A stretch of 45,350 nucleotides of DNA, taken from assembly GCA_018971065.1 (NCBI GenBank), contig JAGWVC010000019.1, positions 1 through 45,350 of the forward strand, in the 5' to 3' direction. This document shows positions 17,672-25,338 of the stretch, piece by piece. Within the stretch, counting starts at the first letter, position 1; each line of letters opens with the position of its first letter. Source of the stretch: Sphingomonadales bacterium. GTDB taxonomy: Bacteria > Pseudomonadota > Alphaproteobacteria > Sphingomonadales > Sphingomonadaceae. The translations under genes and the position numbers were made by a program. Under the pieces are notes generated by a model that had not been told where the DNA came from, made no database searches, and saw nothing but the letters and a program-made list of their open reading frames with translations.

Positions 17672-18489
17672 ACGACGCAATCCTGAACCGCATCGCCGCC
17701 GCGCTGGAACGACTGGCCCCGCCGCCGGTGCCGCCGGTCGATTGGCTGGCCGCACCCGCCTACGTCCACGATCGCGCCGGCACCCGCGCCGTCGCCCGCC
17801 TCGAAGCACCGGCGCTGGCCCTGCTGCGCGGTATCGACATGCAGAAGCACATGGTAGCCGGCAATGTCGCCCGCCTGGCCGCCGGACACGCCGCGCACGA
17901 CATGCTGCTGTGGGGTGCGCGCGGCATGGGCAAGTCGGCGCTGCTGCGCGCTTCGGTCGCCAGCCAGCAGACCACCCGCCCACAGTCCATCGCGCTGGTT
18001 CAGGTGGCCCCGGACGCGCTCTCGGGACTGTCCGCGCTGTTCGGCCAGCTTGGCGGGATCGAGCGTCGCTTCCTGGTCTTTATCGATGACCTTGGCTTCG
18101 AGGATGCCGATGGCGCCGGCCCGCGCCTCCTGCGGTCATGGCTGGAAGGCGGCGTTGAGGCGCGGCCTACCAATGTGCGGCTGGCGGTCACCTCGAACCG
18201 CCGCGCCATTGTCGCTCGCCACGCGGCGGAGCAGGACGACCCCATCAACCCGCGCGATGTCGTGGACGACAAACTGGCGCTAGCCGATCGCTTCGGCCTG
18301 TCGATCGGCTTCCACACCTGTTCGCAGGACGATTATCTGGCCATCATCGGCGGCTATGCCGAACAGTTGGGCCTGGCATTCGAGCCGGGCGACGCGCTGG
18401 AATGGTCACGCCGCCGGGGCGCCCGCTCGGGACGGGTGGCCTGGCATTACGTGACCGAACTGGCGGGGCGCGCGGGGAAGTGCCTCTGA
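17668..18489 (+). CDS. DUF815 family P-loop ATPase
   Basis: A 273-residue AAA+-like protein. Walker A is LLWGARGMGKSALLRA (about 80-95), Walker B is FLVFIDDLGFE (about 134-144), and a sensor-like LAVTSNRRAIV follows. The C-terminal DDYLAIIGGYAEQLGL...GARSGRVAWHYV is the DUF815 signature. The family is widespread in proteobacteria and has no proven role. The ATG at 17668 overlaps the upstream stop (ATGA), so it is translated with the acyl-CoA dehydrogenase, although the pairing may only reflect compact packing. Confidence 0.9.
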   Translation: MNDAILNRIAAALERLAPPPVPPVDWLAAPAYVHDRAGTRAVARLEAPALALLRGIDMQKHMVAGNVARLAAGHAAHDMLLWGARGMGKSALLRASVASQQTTRPQSIALVQVAPDALSGLSALFGQLGGIERRFLVFIDDLGFEDADGAGPRLLRSWLEGGVEARPTNVRLAVTSNRRAIVARHAAEQDDPINPRDVVDDKLALADRFGLSIGFHTCSQDDYLAIIGGYAEQLGLAFEPGDALEWSRRRGARSGRVAWHYVTELAGRAGKCL

Positions 18490-18507
18490 CTGTCCCCGCG
18501 CCGGCGC

Positions 18508-19974
18508 TTACTGCCTGACCTTCTCGTCCTCGCCGAACTTGGCGCCGTATTTGATCGTTGCCTCGCTATCGAGGCTGCGCTGCGGCGGCAGGTGCGCGGT
18601 GACAACCGGCTTGATACCCTGCGAGGGCGCGGCGCCCGGAGCGGAAACGCGCCAGATAATGCCCGCCGTATCGTCGCTGACCAGCAGGGTGCCGTCCTTC
18701 GCCCAGGTGACCCAGGTGGGCCTTCCGTGGGTGCTGCCATTACCGGTCATGAATCCGGTCAGCACCGGCACCGGCTTGCCCTGGGGGTTGCCGTGGGCAT
18801 CGAACGGCACGAACACCACGTCGTAACCGACCGGTGGCTTGCGGTTCCACGAGCCGTGGCGAGCGATGAACGCACCGTTGGCGAAATTGGCGCCCATCCG
18901 CTCACCACCGTGCGTGAACACCAGGCCCAGCGCGGCAACGTGGGGGCCCAACGCATATTCGGGCTTGCGCGAATAATCAGTCAGGTAATCGGGCATCGGC
19001 GCATCGACGCGCGGATCGATGACATCCTTCCAGTAGACCCACGGCCAGCCATAATGCGCGCCCACAGGCACGTTGGTCAGGTAATCGGGCACCAGGTCCG
19101 GGCCAAGCATGTCGCGCTCGTTCACCACCGTCCACAGCTCACCCGTGGCGGGATTCCACGCCATGCCGTTGGGATTGCGCAGCCCGGCGGCATATTGACG
19201 CGGGTGGCCACTGGCGAGATCGATCTGGTAGATCGCGGCGCGACCCTTTTCGGCAGCCATGCCGTTGTCGCCGATATTCGAGGACGAGCCGACAGCCACG
19301 AAAAGCTGCTTGCCGTCTTCGCTCAGCAGCAGATTGCGCATCCAGTGGTTGCCCCCACCGGGCAGATCCATGATCTTGCGTGATTTTCCCGTCACCGCCA
19401 GGTCGCCCAGCTTGTACGGGAAGGCCAGCACAGCGTTATGATTGGCCACATAGAGCGTGTCGTTCGTCCAGGCCATCCCGGAAGGGGAGGCGAGATCGGC
19501 AGTCAGCAGAACATGGCGCTCACCGGCCTTGTCCGCACCTTCAGCGCCGCGCAGCAGGATAACCGCATTCGGCGAGGCTTCGGCCGCGCCCACCCGGCTC
19601 ATGAACATCTTCGCGAAAAAGCCGGTCACGCCCTTCCAGCTTCCCGAATCGGGAGCGGCGGTTTCAGCCACAAGAACATCGCCATTGGGCAGCGTCAGCA
19701 TCGTGCGCGGGTGTTGCAGGCCTTCGGCCCAGCGGCTGACGGCAAGGCCGGCCGCAGGCACGGGTGCTTCACCGGCACCCCAACCGACCGTATTCAGCAG
19801 CGAGACGCTGGGAACATGCTCGATGTCCACGTCAGCCAGCTTGGGGCGCTTGCCTTCGAACAACTCGATCGGCTGATGCGAAGGATTGCCGTAGGCGACA
19901 TAGACGGCGAAACCGATGGCAATGGCCACCACCATGCCAAGAAGGACCAGGATATTGCGGATTGTCGTGCTCAT
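18508..19974 (-). CDS. PQQ-type sugar dehydrogenase, sorbosone-dehydrogenase-like, membrane-anchored
   Basis: A 488-residue protein. An N-terminal hydrophobic segment (about 7-28, IRNILVLLGMVVAIAIGFAV) forms a signal anchor, and a six-bladed beta-propeller follows in the periplasm. Typical blade motifs are LPNGDVLVAE, GLRNPNGMAWNPATGELWTVVNERD, RHGSWNRKPPVGYDVV and GRPTWVTWAKDGTLLVSDD, matching the L-sorbosone / soluble-glucose-dehydrogenase group. It would oxidise an aldose or similar alcohol with PQQ, if the host makes or imports PQQ; no pqq gene is visible. The ATG at 19974 is used because the anchor begins right there; the longer frame upstream runs into the divergent gene. It ends 18 bp from the convergent DUF815 gene. 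Confidence 0.87.
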   Translation of the reverse strand: MSTTIRNILVLLGMVVAIAIGFAVYVAYGNPSHQPIELFEGKRPKLADVDIEHVPSVSLLNTVGWGAGEAPVPAAGLAVSRWAEGLQHPRTMLTLPNGDVLVAETAAPDSGSWKGVTGFFAKMFMSRVGAAEASPNAVILLRGAEGADKAGERHVLLTADLASPSGMAWTNDTLYVANHNAVLAFPYKLGDLAVTGKSRKIMDLPGGGNHWMRNLLLSEDGKQLFVAVGSSSNIGDNGMAAEKGRAAIYQIDLASGHPRQYAAGLRNPNGMAWNPATGELWTVVNERDMLGPDLVPDYLTNVPVGAHYGWPWVYWKDVIDPRVDAPMPDYLTDYSRKPEYALGPHVAALGLVFTHGGERMGANFANGAFIARHGSWNRKPPVGYDVVFVPFDAHGNPQGKPVPVLTGFMTGNGSTHGRPTWVTWAKDGTLLVSDDTAGIIWRVSAPGAAPSQGIKPVVTAHLPPQRSLDSEATIKYGAKFGEDEKVRQ

Positions 19975-20039
19975 GGTCCGAAGGCATAGCATGGCATCCG
20001 CGCCCGGCAAACGGGGGCACTCGATCCCGGGAGGCAAGC

Positions 20040-20528
20040 CTGTTCGATTTTGCACCTGATCGCGATCTGGCCAAGCCGGCGCTCTATCGCGAACTGGTCG
20101 ATGCCGCGTCCGCACTGGTGGCGGGGGAGGGCGATGGTATCGCCAACATGGCGAATGTGGCCGCGTTGCTGTGGCAATGGTTGCCCGACCTGAACTGGGC
20201 GGGGTTCTACCGCGTGGTGGATGGCGGGCTGGTGCTGGGCCCCTTCATCGGCAAGCCGGCCTGCATCCGCATTGCATTCGGGCAGGGCGTGTGCGGGGCG
20301 GCAGCAGCCCAGGGCACGACGCAACTGGTCGCCGACGTCCACGCCTTTCCCGGGCACATCGCCTGCGATGCCGCAAGCGCTTCGGAACTGGTGGTGCCGG
20401 TGTGGGTGGCAGGCAAGCTGATTGCTGTGATCGATCTGGACAGCCCGGTGCTAAACAGATTCGATCGTGACGATGCTGAAGGAATCGAACGCCTGGCAGC
20501 AGCGATTGCCGGCAATCTGGCAATATAG
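20040..20528 (+). CDS. GAF-domain free methionine-(R)-sulfoxide reductase, apparent CTG start
   Basis: Reduces free L-methionine-(R)-sulfoxide in the cytoplasm. This is a single GAF domain of 162 residues with PDLNWAGFYRV, LVLGPFIGKPACIRIAFGQGVCG, DVHAFPGHIACDAASASELVVPV and AVIDLDSP. Counting from CTG 20040, the three cysteines are 75, 85 and 109, the same spacing as Cys84/94/118 of the characterised E. coli enzyme. The conserved family start (M)FDFAPD coincides with CTG TTC GAT TTT. GGGAGG (20029-20034) lies 5 nt upstream of that CTG, and there is no in-frame ATG, GTG or TTG nearby except a TTG 26 codons upstream inside the divergent gene. The CTG is therefore the best start. Confidence 0.93.
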   Translation: MFDFAPDRDLAKPALYRELVDAASALVAGEGDGIANMANVAALLWQWLPDLNWAGFYRVVDGGLVLGPFIGKPACIRIAFGQGVCGAAAAQGTTQLVADVHAFPGHIACDAASASELVVPVWVAGKLIAVIDLDSPVLNRFDRDDAEGIERLAAAIAGNLAI

Positions 20529-20591
20529 GCAGCCATTCAGCGGAATCGGTGGTAGAAACCCCTAATTCCTTCCCGACAGCAGGAGTTGGCA

Positions 20592-21029
20592 ATGCTGCAC
20601 CGTCTTTGGTTGATCGCAGGGATCGGATTGTCGATGCTGGGCACGGGCATGGCATCGGCACAACCACTGATGCAGCGACCCGACGGCTGGGTTACCGAAG
20701 GCGGCCGCATCCTGCGCGATGGCGAAGCCAGACCGGCTGCTTATGCCGTACATCCCGCCACAAGGGCAGACTGGATCGGCGAATGCAGCCGGCGGCTGGT
20801 AGCAGCCAACCGGAATGCCGATGCCGGGATCGGGTTCGACAACACCTGCCGGGCCTGGCTCGATTACTACGACAACATCGGCGCCACGTCGCAAGGGTAT
20901 GATTTTGCCTATGCGATTCCGGTGCGCGTGACGACCGAGACGCGGATCACCACGATCATGGCGAAACCGTGTGATTGCGCCCCCATGCCGCGCAGGCCCA
21001 AGGCGCATGACAAGCGCGTACGCATGTAG
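20592..21029 (+). CDS. Small secreted protein of unknown function
   Basis: A 145-residue protein not recognised from any named family. A clear signal peptide (MLHRLWLIAGIGLSMLGTGMASA) is followed by a mature part with WIGECSRRLVAANRNADAG...DNTCRAWLDYYDN and a C-terminal CDCAPMPRRPK. This gives four cysteines that could form disulfides in the periplasm. AGGAG (20581-20585) lies 6 nt before ATG 20592. The gene sits between the methionine-sulfoxide reductase and the convergent parB, and its stop lies at the edge of a palindrome. Function unknown. Confidence 0.78.
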   Translation: MLHRLWLIAGIGLSMLGTGMASAQPLMQRPDGWVTEGGRILRDGEARPAAYAVHPATRADWIGECSRRLVAANRNADAGIGFDNTCRAWLDYYDNIGATSQGYDFAYAIPVRVTTETRITTIMAKPCDCAPMPRRPKAHDKRVRM

Positions 21030-21050
21030 AAGTCGCGCGGCGCGACTTCT
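21028..21050. terminator. Perfect palindrome between convergent genes, possible bidirectional terminator
   Basis: AGAAGTCGCGC (21028-21038) and GCGCGACTTCT (21040-21050) are exact complements around a single G. The repeat overlaps the TAG of the secreted-protein gene and ends 3 nt before the parB stop. It would form a stable hairpin in either transcript, but no uridine run follows on either side, so termination is not certain. Confidence 0.45.
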
Positions 21051-21053
21051 GCG

Positions 21054-22010
21054 TCAGATGCCCCCGCCGGTGAGGCGCTGGCAGATCAGGTCGAGCTGGT
21101 CGAGCGTCTTGTAGCGGATCGTCACCGCCCCCGAGCGGGGATCGACATCGGTCTGGATCTTGACCGAAAGGCCCAAAAACTCCTCCAGATGGTTCTGCAC
21201 CGCCAGGATATCGGCCTCGTCAGCCGAATGGCGCGAATCGCGCGCCCGACGCGGACCGGTTCCGGCATCGCGCGAGCGACGGCGCAGCAGTTGCTCCACC
21301 TCGCGGACCGAGAGCTGCTTGTCGACTGCCGCCGTTGCCAGGGCTTCCGCATCATCGGCGCCGATCAATGCGCGAGCGTGCCCCATCGACAGCGTGCCTT
21401 GCTCAACCATCGTCATGACCAATTCAGGCAGCGCAAGCAGGCGCTGGAGGTTGGCGACATGGCTGCGCGACTTATCGACCATCCGGGCAATCTCGGCCTG
21501 GGTCATGCCCTCCTGTTCGGAAAGACGCTGGTAGGCGCGCGCCTCCTCGATGGGGTTCAAATCCTCGCGCTGAAGGTTTTCGATCAGCGCCAGCGCCATG
21601 ACCTCGCGGTCGGACAGTTCGCGGACGATGGCGGGAATTTCGTGCAACTGCGCGCGCTGCGCCGCACGCCAGCGGCGTTCGCCGGCAACCAGGCGATAGC
21701 GTCCGCCGGCGAGCGGCCGGACGATCACCGGCTGGATCACCCCGCGCGCGGCAATCGAAGCCGCCAGTTCGTCCAGCGCGGCATCGTCGAAGTGGCGGCG
21801 CGGCTGGTCGGGATCGGCTTCGATCCGCGCCACCGGCAGCGAGGCAAGGCTGCCGGAGGCGGGCACGTTGGCGCCATCGACCTTTGCTGGCGCAACCGGC
21901 TCCTCACGACGGCTTTCACCAAGCAGCGCTTCAAGGCCACGACCCAGGCTGGGGCGGCGCTTGCCGGCAGGGGCAGGGGTATCGAAGCGGATTGCCGGTT
22001 CATCGCTCAT
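21054..22010 (-). CDS. parB: Chromosome partitioning protein ParB
   Basis: CTP-dependent DNA clamp that loads at parS and spreads over nearby DNA to organise and segregate the origin region. It has 318 residues. The basic N-terminal tail GKRRPSLGRGLEALLG (about 16-31) activates ParA. The CTP-binding ParB/Srx domain has IEADPDQPRRHFDDAALDELAASI and the GERRWRAAQRA motif (about 110-120). The helix-turn-helix for parS follows (EGMTQAEIARMVDKSRSHVANLQRLL, about 165-190), and the C-terminal dimerisation domain ends in LDLICQRLTGGGI. Its ATG overlaps the parA stop. Three parS-like sites lie 0.85-3.3 kb upstream. Confidence 0.97.
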   Translation of the reverse strand: MSDEPAIRFDTPAPAGKRRPSLGRGLEALLGESRREEPVAPAKVDGANVPASGSLASLPVARIEADPDQPRRHFDDAALDELAASIAARGVIQPVIVRPLAGGRYRLVAGERRWRAAQRAQLHEIPAIVRELSDREVMALALIENLQREDLNPIEEARAYQRLSEQEGMTQAEIARMVDKSRSHVANLQRLLALPELVMTMVEQGTLSMGHARALIGADDAEALATAAVDKQLSVREVEQLLRRRSRDAGTGPRRARDSRHSADEADILAVQNHLEEFLGLSVKIQTDVDPRSGAVTIRYKTLDQLDLICQRLTGGGI

Positions 22011-22789
22011 GCCGCTTTCCTCTTTTCGGGCAGACGGGAAATCAGTTCGCGGGCAAGCGCCATATAGGCACGGCTGCCCGAGCAGGTGTGATCATAGACC
22101 AGCGCCGGCAAGCCGTGGCTGGGTGCCTCCGAAAGCCGGACGTTGCGCGGAATGACGGTTTCGAACACGAGATCGGCCAGGCAGGAGCGAACGTCTTCCG
22201 CCACCTGATCGGTCAGGCGATTGCGCCGGTCATACATGGTGAGAGCAACACCGATGATGCCAAGATCAGGGTTGAAGCGCTGCTGGACCCGCTCGACCGT
22301 CTGGAGAAGCTGGCTGAGCCCTTCAAGCGCGAAGAACTCGCACTGCAGCGGGACCAGCAAGGTATCGGCAGCGGTAAGGGCGTTGAGCGTCAGCAGGCCC
22401 AGCGAAGGCGGACAATCGATGAACGCAATATCGTAGCCGCTGGACGCGGCGTCATCGAGGGCATGGGCCAGGCGGTTGGTGCGGTTGTCGACCGCGACGA
22501 GTTCGACTTCAGCCCCGGAAAGATCGACGGTGGCGGGGACGAGGTCGAGGCCGGGGATCTTTGTTGATGAAATGCAGTCGGCGAGCGGGGCCTCATCGAC
22601 CAGAAGATCATAGGTCGAGCGGACGCGATCCGCAGCCGGAACGCCGATGCCGGTGGAGGCATTTCCCTGCGGATCGAGGTCGATCAGCAGCGTGCGCCAG
22701 CCGGTGGCAGCCAGCGCAGTGGCTATGTTGATGGCGGTGGTGGTCTTGCCCACGCCGCCTTTCTGGTTGGCAATCGCCACGCGAATCAT
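22007..22789 (-). CDS. parA: Chromosome partitioning ATPase ParA
   Basis: A deviant-Walker ATPase of 260 residues that binds DNA as an ATP dimer and moves ParB-parS complexes. It begins [25 protein letters not shown], with the Walker A signature lysine in KGGVGKTT (about 10-17). Walker A' is LLIDLDPQGNASTG (about 35-48) and Walker B is IAFIDCPPSLGLLT (about 118-131). Length and close linkage to parB, rsmG and mnmG mark it as the chromosomal rather than the plasmid type. Both ends overlap neighbours by 4 bp, so rsmG-parA-parB is one coupled unit. Confidence 0.97.
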   Translation of the reverse strand: MIRVAIANQKGGVGKTTTAINIATALAATGWRTLLIDLDPQGNASTGIGVPAADRVRSTYDLLVDEAPLADCISSTKIPGLDLVPATVDLSGAEVELVAVDNRTNRLAHALDDAASSGYDIAFIDCPPSLGLLTLNALTAADTLLVPLQCEFFALEGLSQLLQTVERVQQRFNPDLGIIGVALTMYDRRNRLTDQVAEDVRSCLADLVFETVIPRNVRLSEAPSHGLPALVYDHTCSGSRAYMALARELISRLPEKRKAA

Positions 22790-23427
22790 CTGCGTTTCCC
22801 CGTCTGGCCGTTGAGCGTGCCGACAATAACGCCTGCATCGTGGTCCGTCAGCGATTGTTCCACGTGGAACCTATGCTGCCAGCCGCGCAGGGATGCGAGT
22901 TCATCGCGCGCAGACCGCCCCTTGGGCAACACCCAGATCGTGGTGCTTGTGGAAAAGCGTGCGGACAAATCGAGCAACTTGTCGAACGGTGCGAACGCGC
23001 GCGCCGAGATCACCGCCGCCGGAAACGCCGGAATCAGTTCCAGCCGCGCCCCTTCGATACGCGCGCGGTCGAGGCCCAGCGCAAGCCGGGCGCGTTCCAG
23101 CCATTCGATCCGGCGTGCGCGCGATTCGACCATGACGACTTCCAGATCGGGTCGCAGTGCCGCGATCACCAGTCCGGGGAACCCGGCGCCGGTGCCAAGA
23201 TCGAGCCACGGGCCGGATGTTTCACGTGGAACATGCGCCAGGAGCTGGGCCGAATCGACGATATGCCGCTGCCAGACCTGTGCAAGGCTGGCAGCGGACA
23301 CCAGATTCTGCCGGCCATTTTCCTCGATCAGCAGCGCAATCAAGGTGTCGATCCGCCACCGGGCGTCGGGGGTCCATTCCGGGCGGGCCTCAAGCCACGC
23401 CCGCGCTTCCGCTTCATCGGTGATCAT
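22786..23427 (-). CDS. rsmG: 16S rRNA (guanine-N7)-methyltransferase RsmG
   Basis: SAM-dependent methyltransferase for G527 of 16S rRNA (E. coli numbering), also called GidB. It has 213 residues from ATG 23427, which overlaps the mnmG stop (ATGA). The SAM motif is [16 protein letters not shown] (about 69-84), followed by [16 protein letters not shown] and [13 protein letters not shown]. Two parS-like sites (22856-22871 and 23218-23233) lie inside the coding sequence, an unusual dual use of these bases. The longer frame upstream is antisense to mnmG and is not used. Confidence 0.95.
   Translation of the reverse strand: MITDEAEARAWLEARPEWTPDARWRIDTLIALLIEENGRQNLVSAASLAQVWQRHIVDSAQLLAHVPRETSGPWLDLGTGAGFPGLVIAALRPDLEVVMVESRARRIEWLERARLALGLDRARIEGARLELIPAFPAAVISARAFAPFDKLLDLSARFSTSTTIWVLPKGRSARDELASLRGWQHRFHVEQSLTDHDAGVIVGTLNGQTGKRR
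22856..22871. other. parS-like site inside rsmG (copy 1)
   Basis: TGTTCCACGTGGAACC. The core GTTCCACGTGGAAC is a perfect palindrome and fits the parS consensus TGTTTCACGTGAAACA with three changes, two of them compensating across the dyad. It lies in the 3' part of rsmG, just upstream of parA. Confidence 0.8.
23218..23233. other. parS-like site inside rsmG (copy 2)
   Basis: TGTTTCACGTGGAACA differs from the 16-bp parS consensus at one base. It lies in rsmG about 350 bp from copy 1. ParB is expected to nucleate here. Confidence 0.88.
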
Positions 23428-25271
23428 GCCGCCGCCCGCCGCGCCTGAACCAGCAATGCGGCCAGCGCGGCCGGGGTAATGCCGGGAATGCGTCCGGCAT
23501 CGGCAAGCGTCGCCGGCCGGGCGCAAGTCAGGCGTTCAACCATTTCCCGCGAGAGGCCGGGAATTTCTCCGTAGGCAAAGTGATCACCCAACCGAAGCTG
23601 CTGGCTGGCGCGCAGTTCGCGCAGTTCGTTTTCCTGGCGCGAAAGGTACGGGGCATACGCCGCATCCTCGGCCATTTCCTCGACCAGACCGGGATCGGCC
23701 GGCGCGGCTTCGTCCAGCCAGGGTGCGAGGGCCGCCATCGTCACGTCGTCGAAGCGCAGCCACTCACGCAAGGGCAGGCGGCCAGTGTCGAGGCGAACCG
23801 GCAGACCGGCGGCAACCAGTTCGCCCGCGCTGGCTTCCCGGGAAAGGGCGCTGTCGAGAATAGCGCGTTGTTCGCTGCGGCGCTCGAACCACGCGCGGCG
23901 CTCCACCCCCACGCAACCGGCGACGATCGCCAGCGGGGTCAACCGGGTGGCGGCGTTGTTCGCACGCAGGCGCAGGCGGTATTCGGCGCGGGCGGTGAGC
24001 ATTCGGTAAGGTTCGCTGACGCCATGCAGCGTGAGGTCATCGACCATCACCGCCATGTAGCTGTTGGCACGATCGAGCGCTGCGGCTTCGCGGCCCAGCA
24101 CGGCGGCGGCGGCGTTCATCCCGGCAACCAGACCTTGCGCCGCGGCTTCCTCATAGCCGGTCGTGCCATTGATCTGCCCGGCACAATAGAGTCCGGCAAT
24201 GGCGCGCAGTTCGAGGCTGGGCCGCAGCGCGCGCGGGTCAATGTGATCGTATTCCACAGCATAGCCCGGAACCACCATCTCGACCGATTCCAACCCGTCC
24301 ATCGTCCGCAACATCTGAAGCTGGACATCGGCGGGGAGCGAGGTGGAAATGCCGTTCGGGTAGACCAGATGTGTGTCGAGGCCTTCTGGCTCAAGGAACA
24401 CCTGATGGCCATCGCGATCGGCGAAGCGGTGAATCTTGTCCTCGATCGACGGGCAATAGCGCGGGCCGGACGCGCCGATGGCTCCGGTAAACATCGGTGA
24501 CCGGTGCAGGTTGGCACGGATGACATCGTGGCTGCGCGGGTTGGTACGGGTGATCGCGCAGAACACCTGCGGGTTAGCTCGCTGCGCGGTCAGTGGCGAC
24601 ATGCACCACGGTTCGGCATCGCTGGCCTGTTCCTCCAGTCGCGCCCAGTCGATGGTGCGGCCGTCGAGGCGGGCAGGGGTCCCGGTCTTCAGCCGACTCA
24701 TCGGCAACGCCGCGTCACGCATTTGCGCAGCCAGAACTTGTGCCGACGCCTCACCGATACGGCCACCAACCAGGCGTTCCTCGCCGCGAAACAGCGTGCC
24801 ACCCAGGAAGGTGCCGGTGCAGAGGATGACCGCGCGAGCATTCAGACGCGAACCATCGGCGAGGGTAACGCCGGTGGTGCGACCGCCTTCCAGAACAAGT
24901 GCCGCCGCTTCGCCGGCCACCAGTGTCAGGTTCGGCTGGTGACGCACCACCTGCTGTACCGCCGCCTTGAACAGCTTGCGATCGGCCTGCACGCGCGGCC
25001 CTTGCACAGCGCTGCCCTTCGAACGATTCAGCATCCGATAGTGGATCGCCGCCGCATCCGCCGCGCGCCCGATGACGCCGTCGAAAGCATCGACCTCGCG
25101 AACGAGGTGCCCCTTGCCCAGGCCGCCGATCGCCGGGTTGCAGCTCATCGCGCCGATCGCATCGAGATCGAAGCTGACCAGCGCCACGCGCGCACCGATA
25201 CGGGCGGCAACGGTGACCGCCTCCACGCCGGCATGGCCACCGCCGATGACGATGATGTCGAAGCTGTGCAT
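23424..25271 (-). CDS. mnmG: tRNA uridine-5-carboxymethylaminomethyl modification enzyme MnmG
   Basis: FAD-binding subunit of the MnmE-MnmG complex that makes (c)mnm5U34 in the wobble position of tRNAs. It has 615 residues from ATG 25271 ([18 protein letters not shown]). The FAD dinucleotide motif GGGHAG is at about 10-15, and [19 protein letters not shown] (about 47-65) and GRIGEASAQ are GidA signatures. [23 protein letters not shown] (about 365-387) is the second flavin signature, and the helical C-terminal domain that docks MnmE is intact. ATG 25271 gives the exact family start; a few in-frame codons upstream could extend it. It sits between rsmG and mnmE with parS copy 3 in the upstream gap. 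Confidence 0.97.
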   Translation of the reverse strand: MHSFDIIVIGGGHAGVEAVTVAARIGARVALVSFDLDAIGAMSCNPAIGGLGKGHLVREVDAFDGVIGRAADAAAIHYRMLNRSKGSAVQGPRVQADRKLFKAAVQQVVRHQPNLTLVAGEAAALVLEGGRTTGVTLADGSRLNARAVILCTGTFLGGTLFRGEERLVGGRIGEASAQVLAAQMRDAALPMSRLKTGTPARLDGRTIDWARLEEQASDAEPWCMSPLTAQRANPQVFCAITRTNPRSHDVIRANLHRSPMFTGAIGASGPRYCPSIEDKIHRFADRDGHQVFLEPEGLDTHLVYPNGISTSLPADVQLQMLRTMDGLESVEMVVPGYAVEYDHIDPRALRPSLELRAIAGLYCAGQINGTTGYEEAAAQGLVAGMNAAAAVLGREAAALDRANSYMAVMVDDLTLHGVSEPYRMLTARAEYRLRLRANNAATRLTPLAIVAGCVGVERRAWFERRSEQRAILDSALSREASAGELVAAGLPVRLDTGRLPLREWLRFDDVTMAALAPWLDEAAPADPGLVEEMAEDAAYAPYLSRQENELRELRASQQLRLGDHFAYGEIPGLSREMVERLTCARPATLADAGRIPGITPAALAALLVQARRAAA

Positions 25272-25315
25272 GGCTGGCCCGTTACGCGAAGCCGGCCGCA
25301 TGGTCAAAGGCGGGA

Positions 25316-25331
25316 TGTTTCACGTGAAACA
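25316..25331. other. Perfect parS site between mnmG and mnmE
   Basis: TGTTTCACGTGAAACA, an exact match to the universal bacterial parS consensus and a full 16-bp palindrome. It lies in the 67-bp gap between the mnmE stop and the mnmG start. It is the strongest predicted ParB nucleation site in the window. Confidence 0.97.
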
Positions 25332-25338
25332 TCACCCG

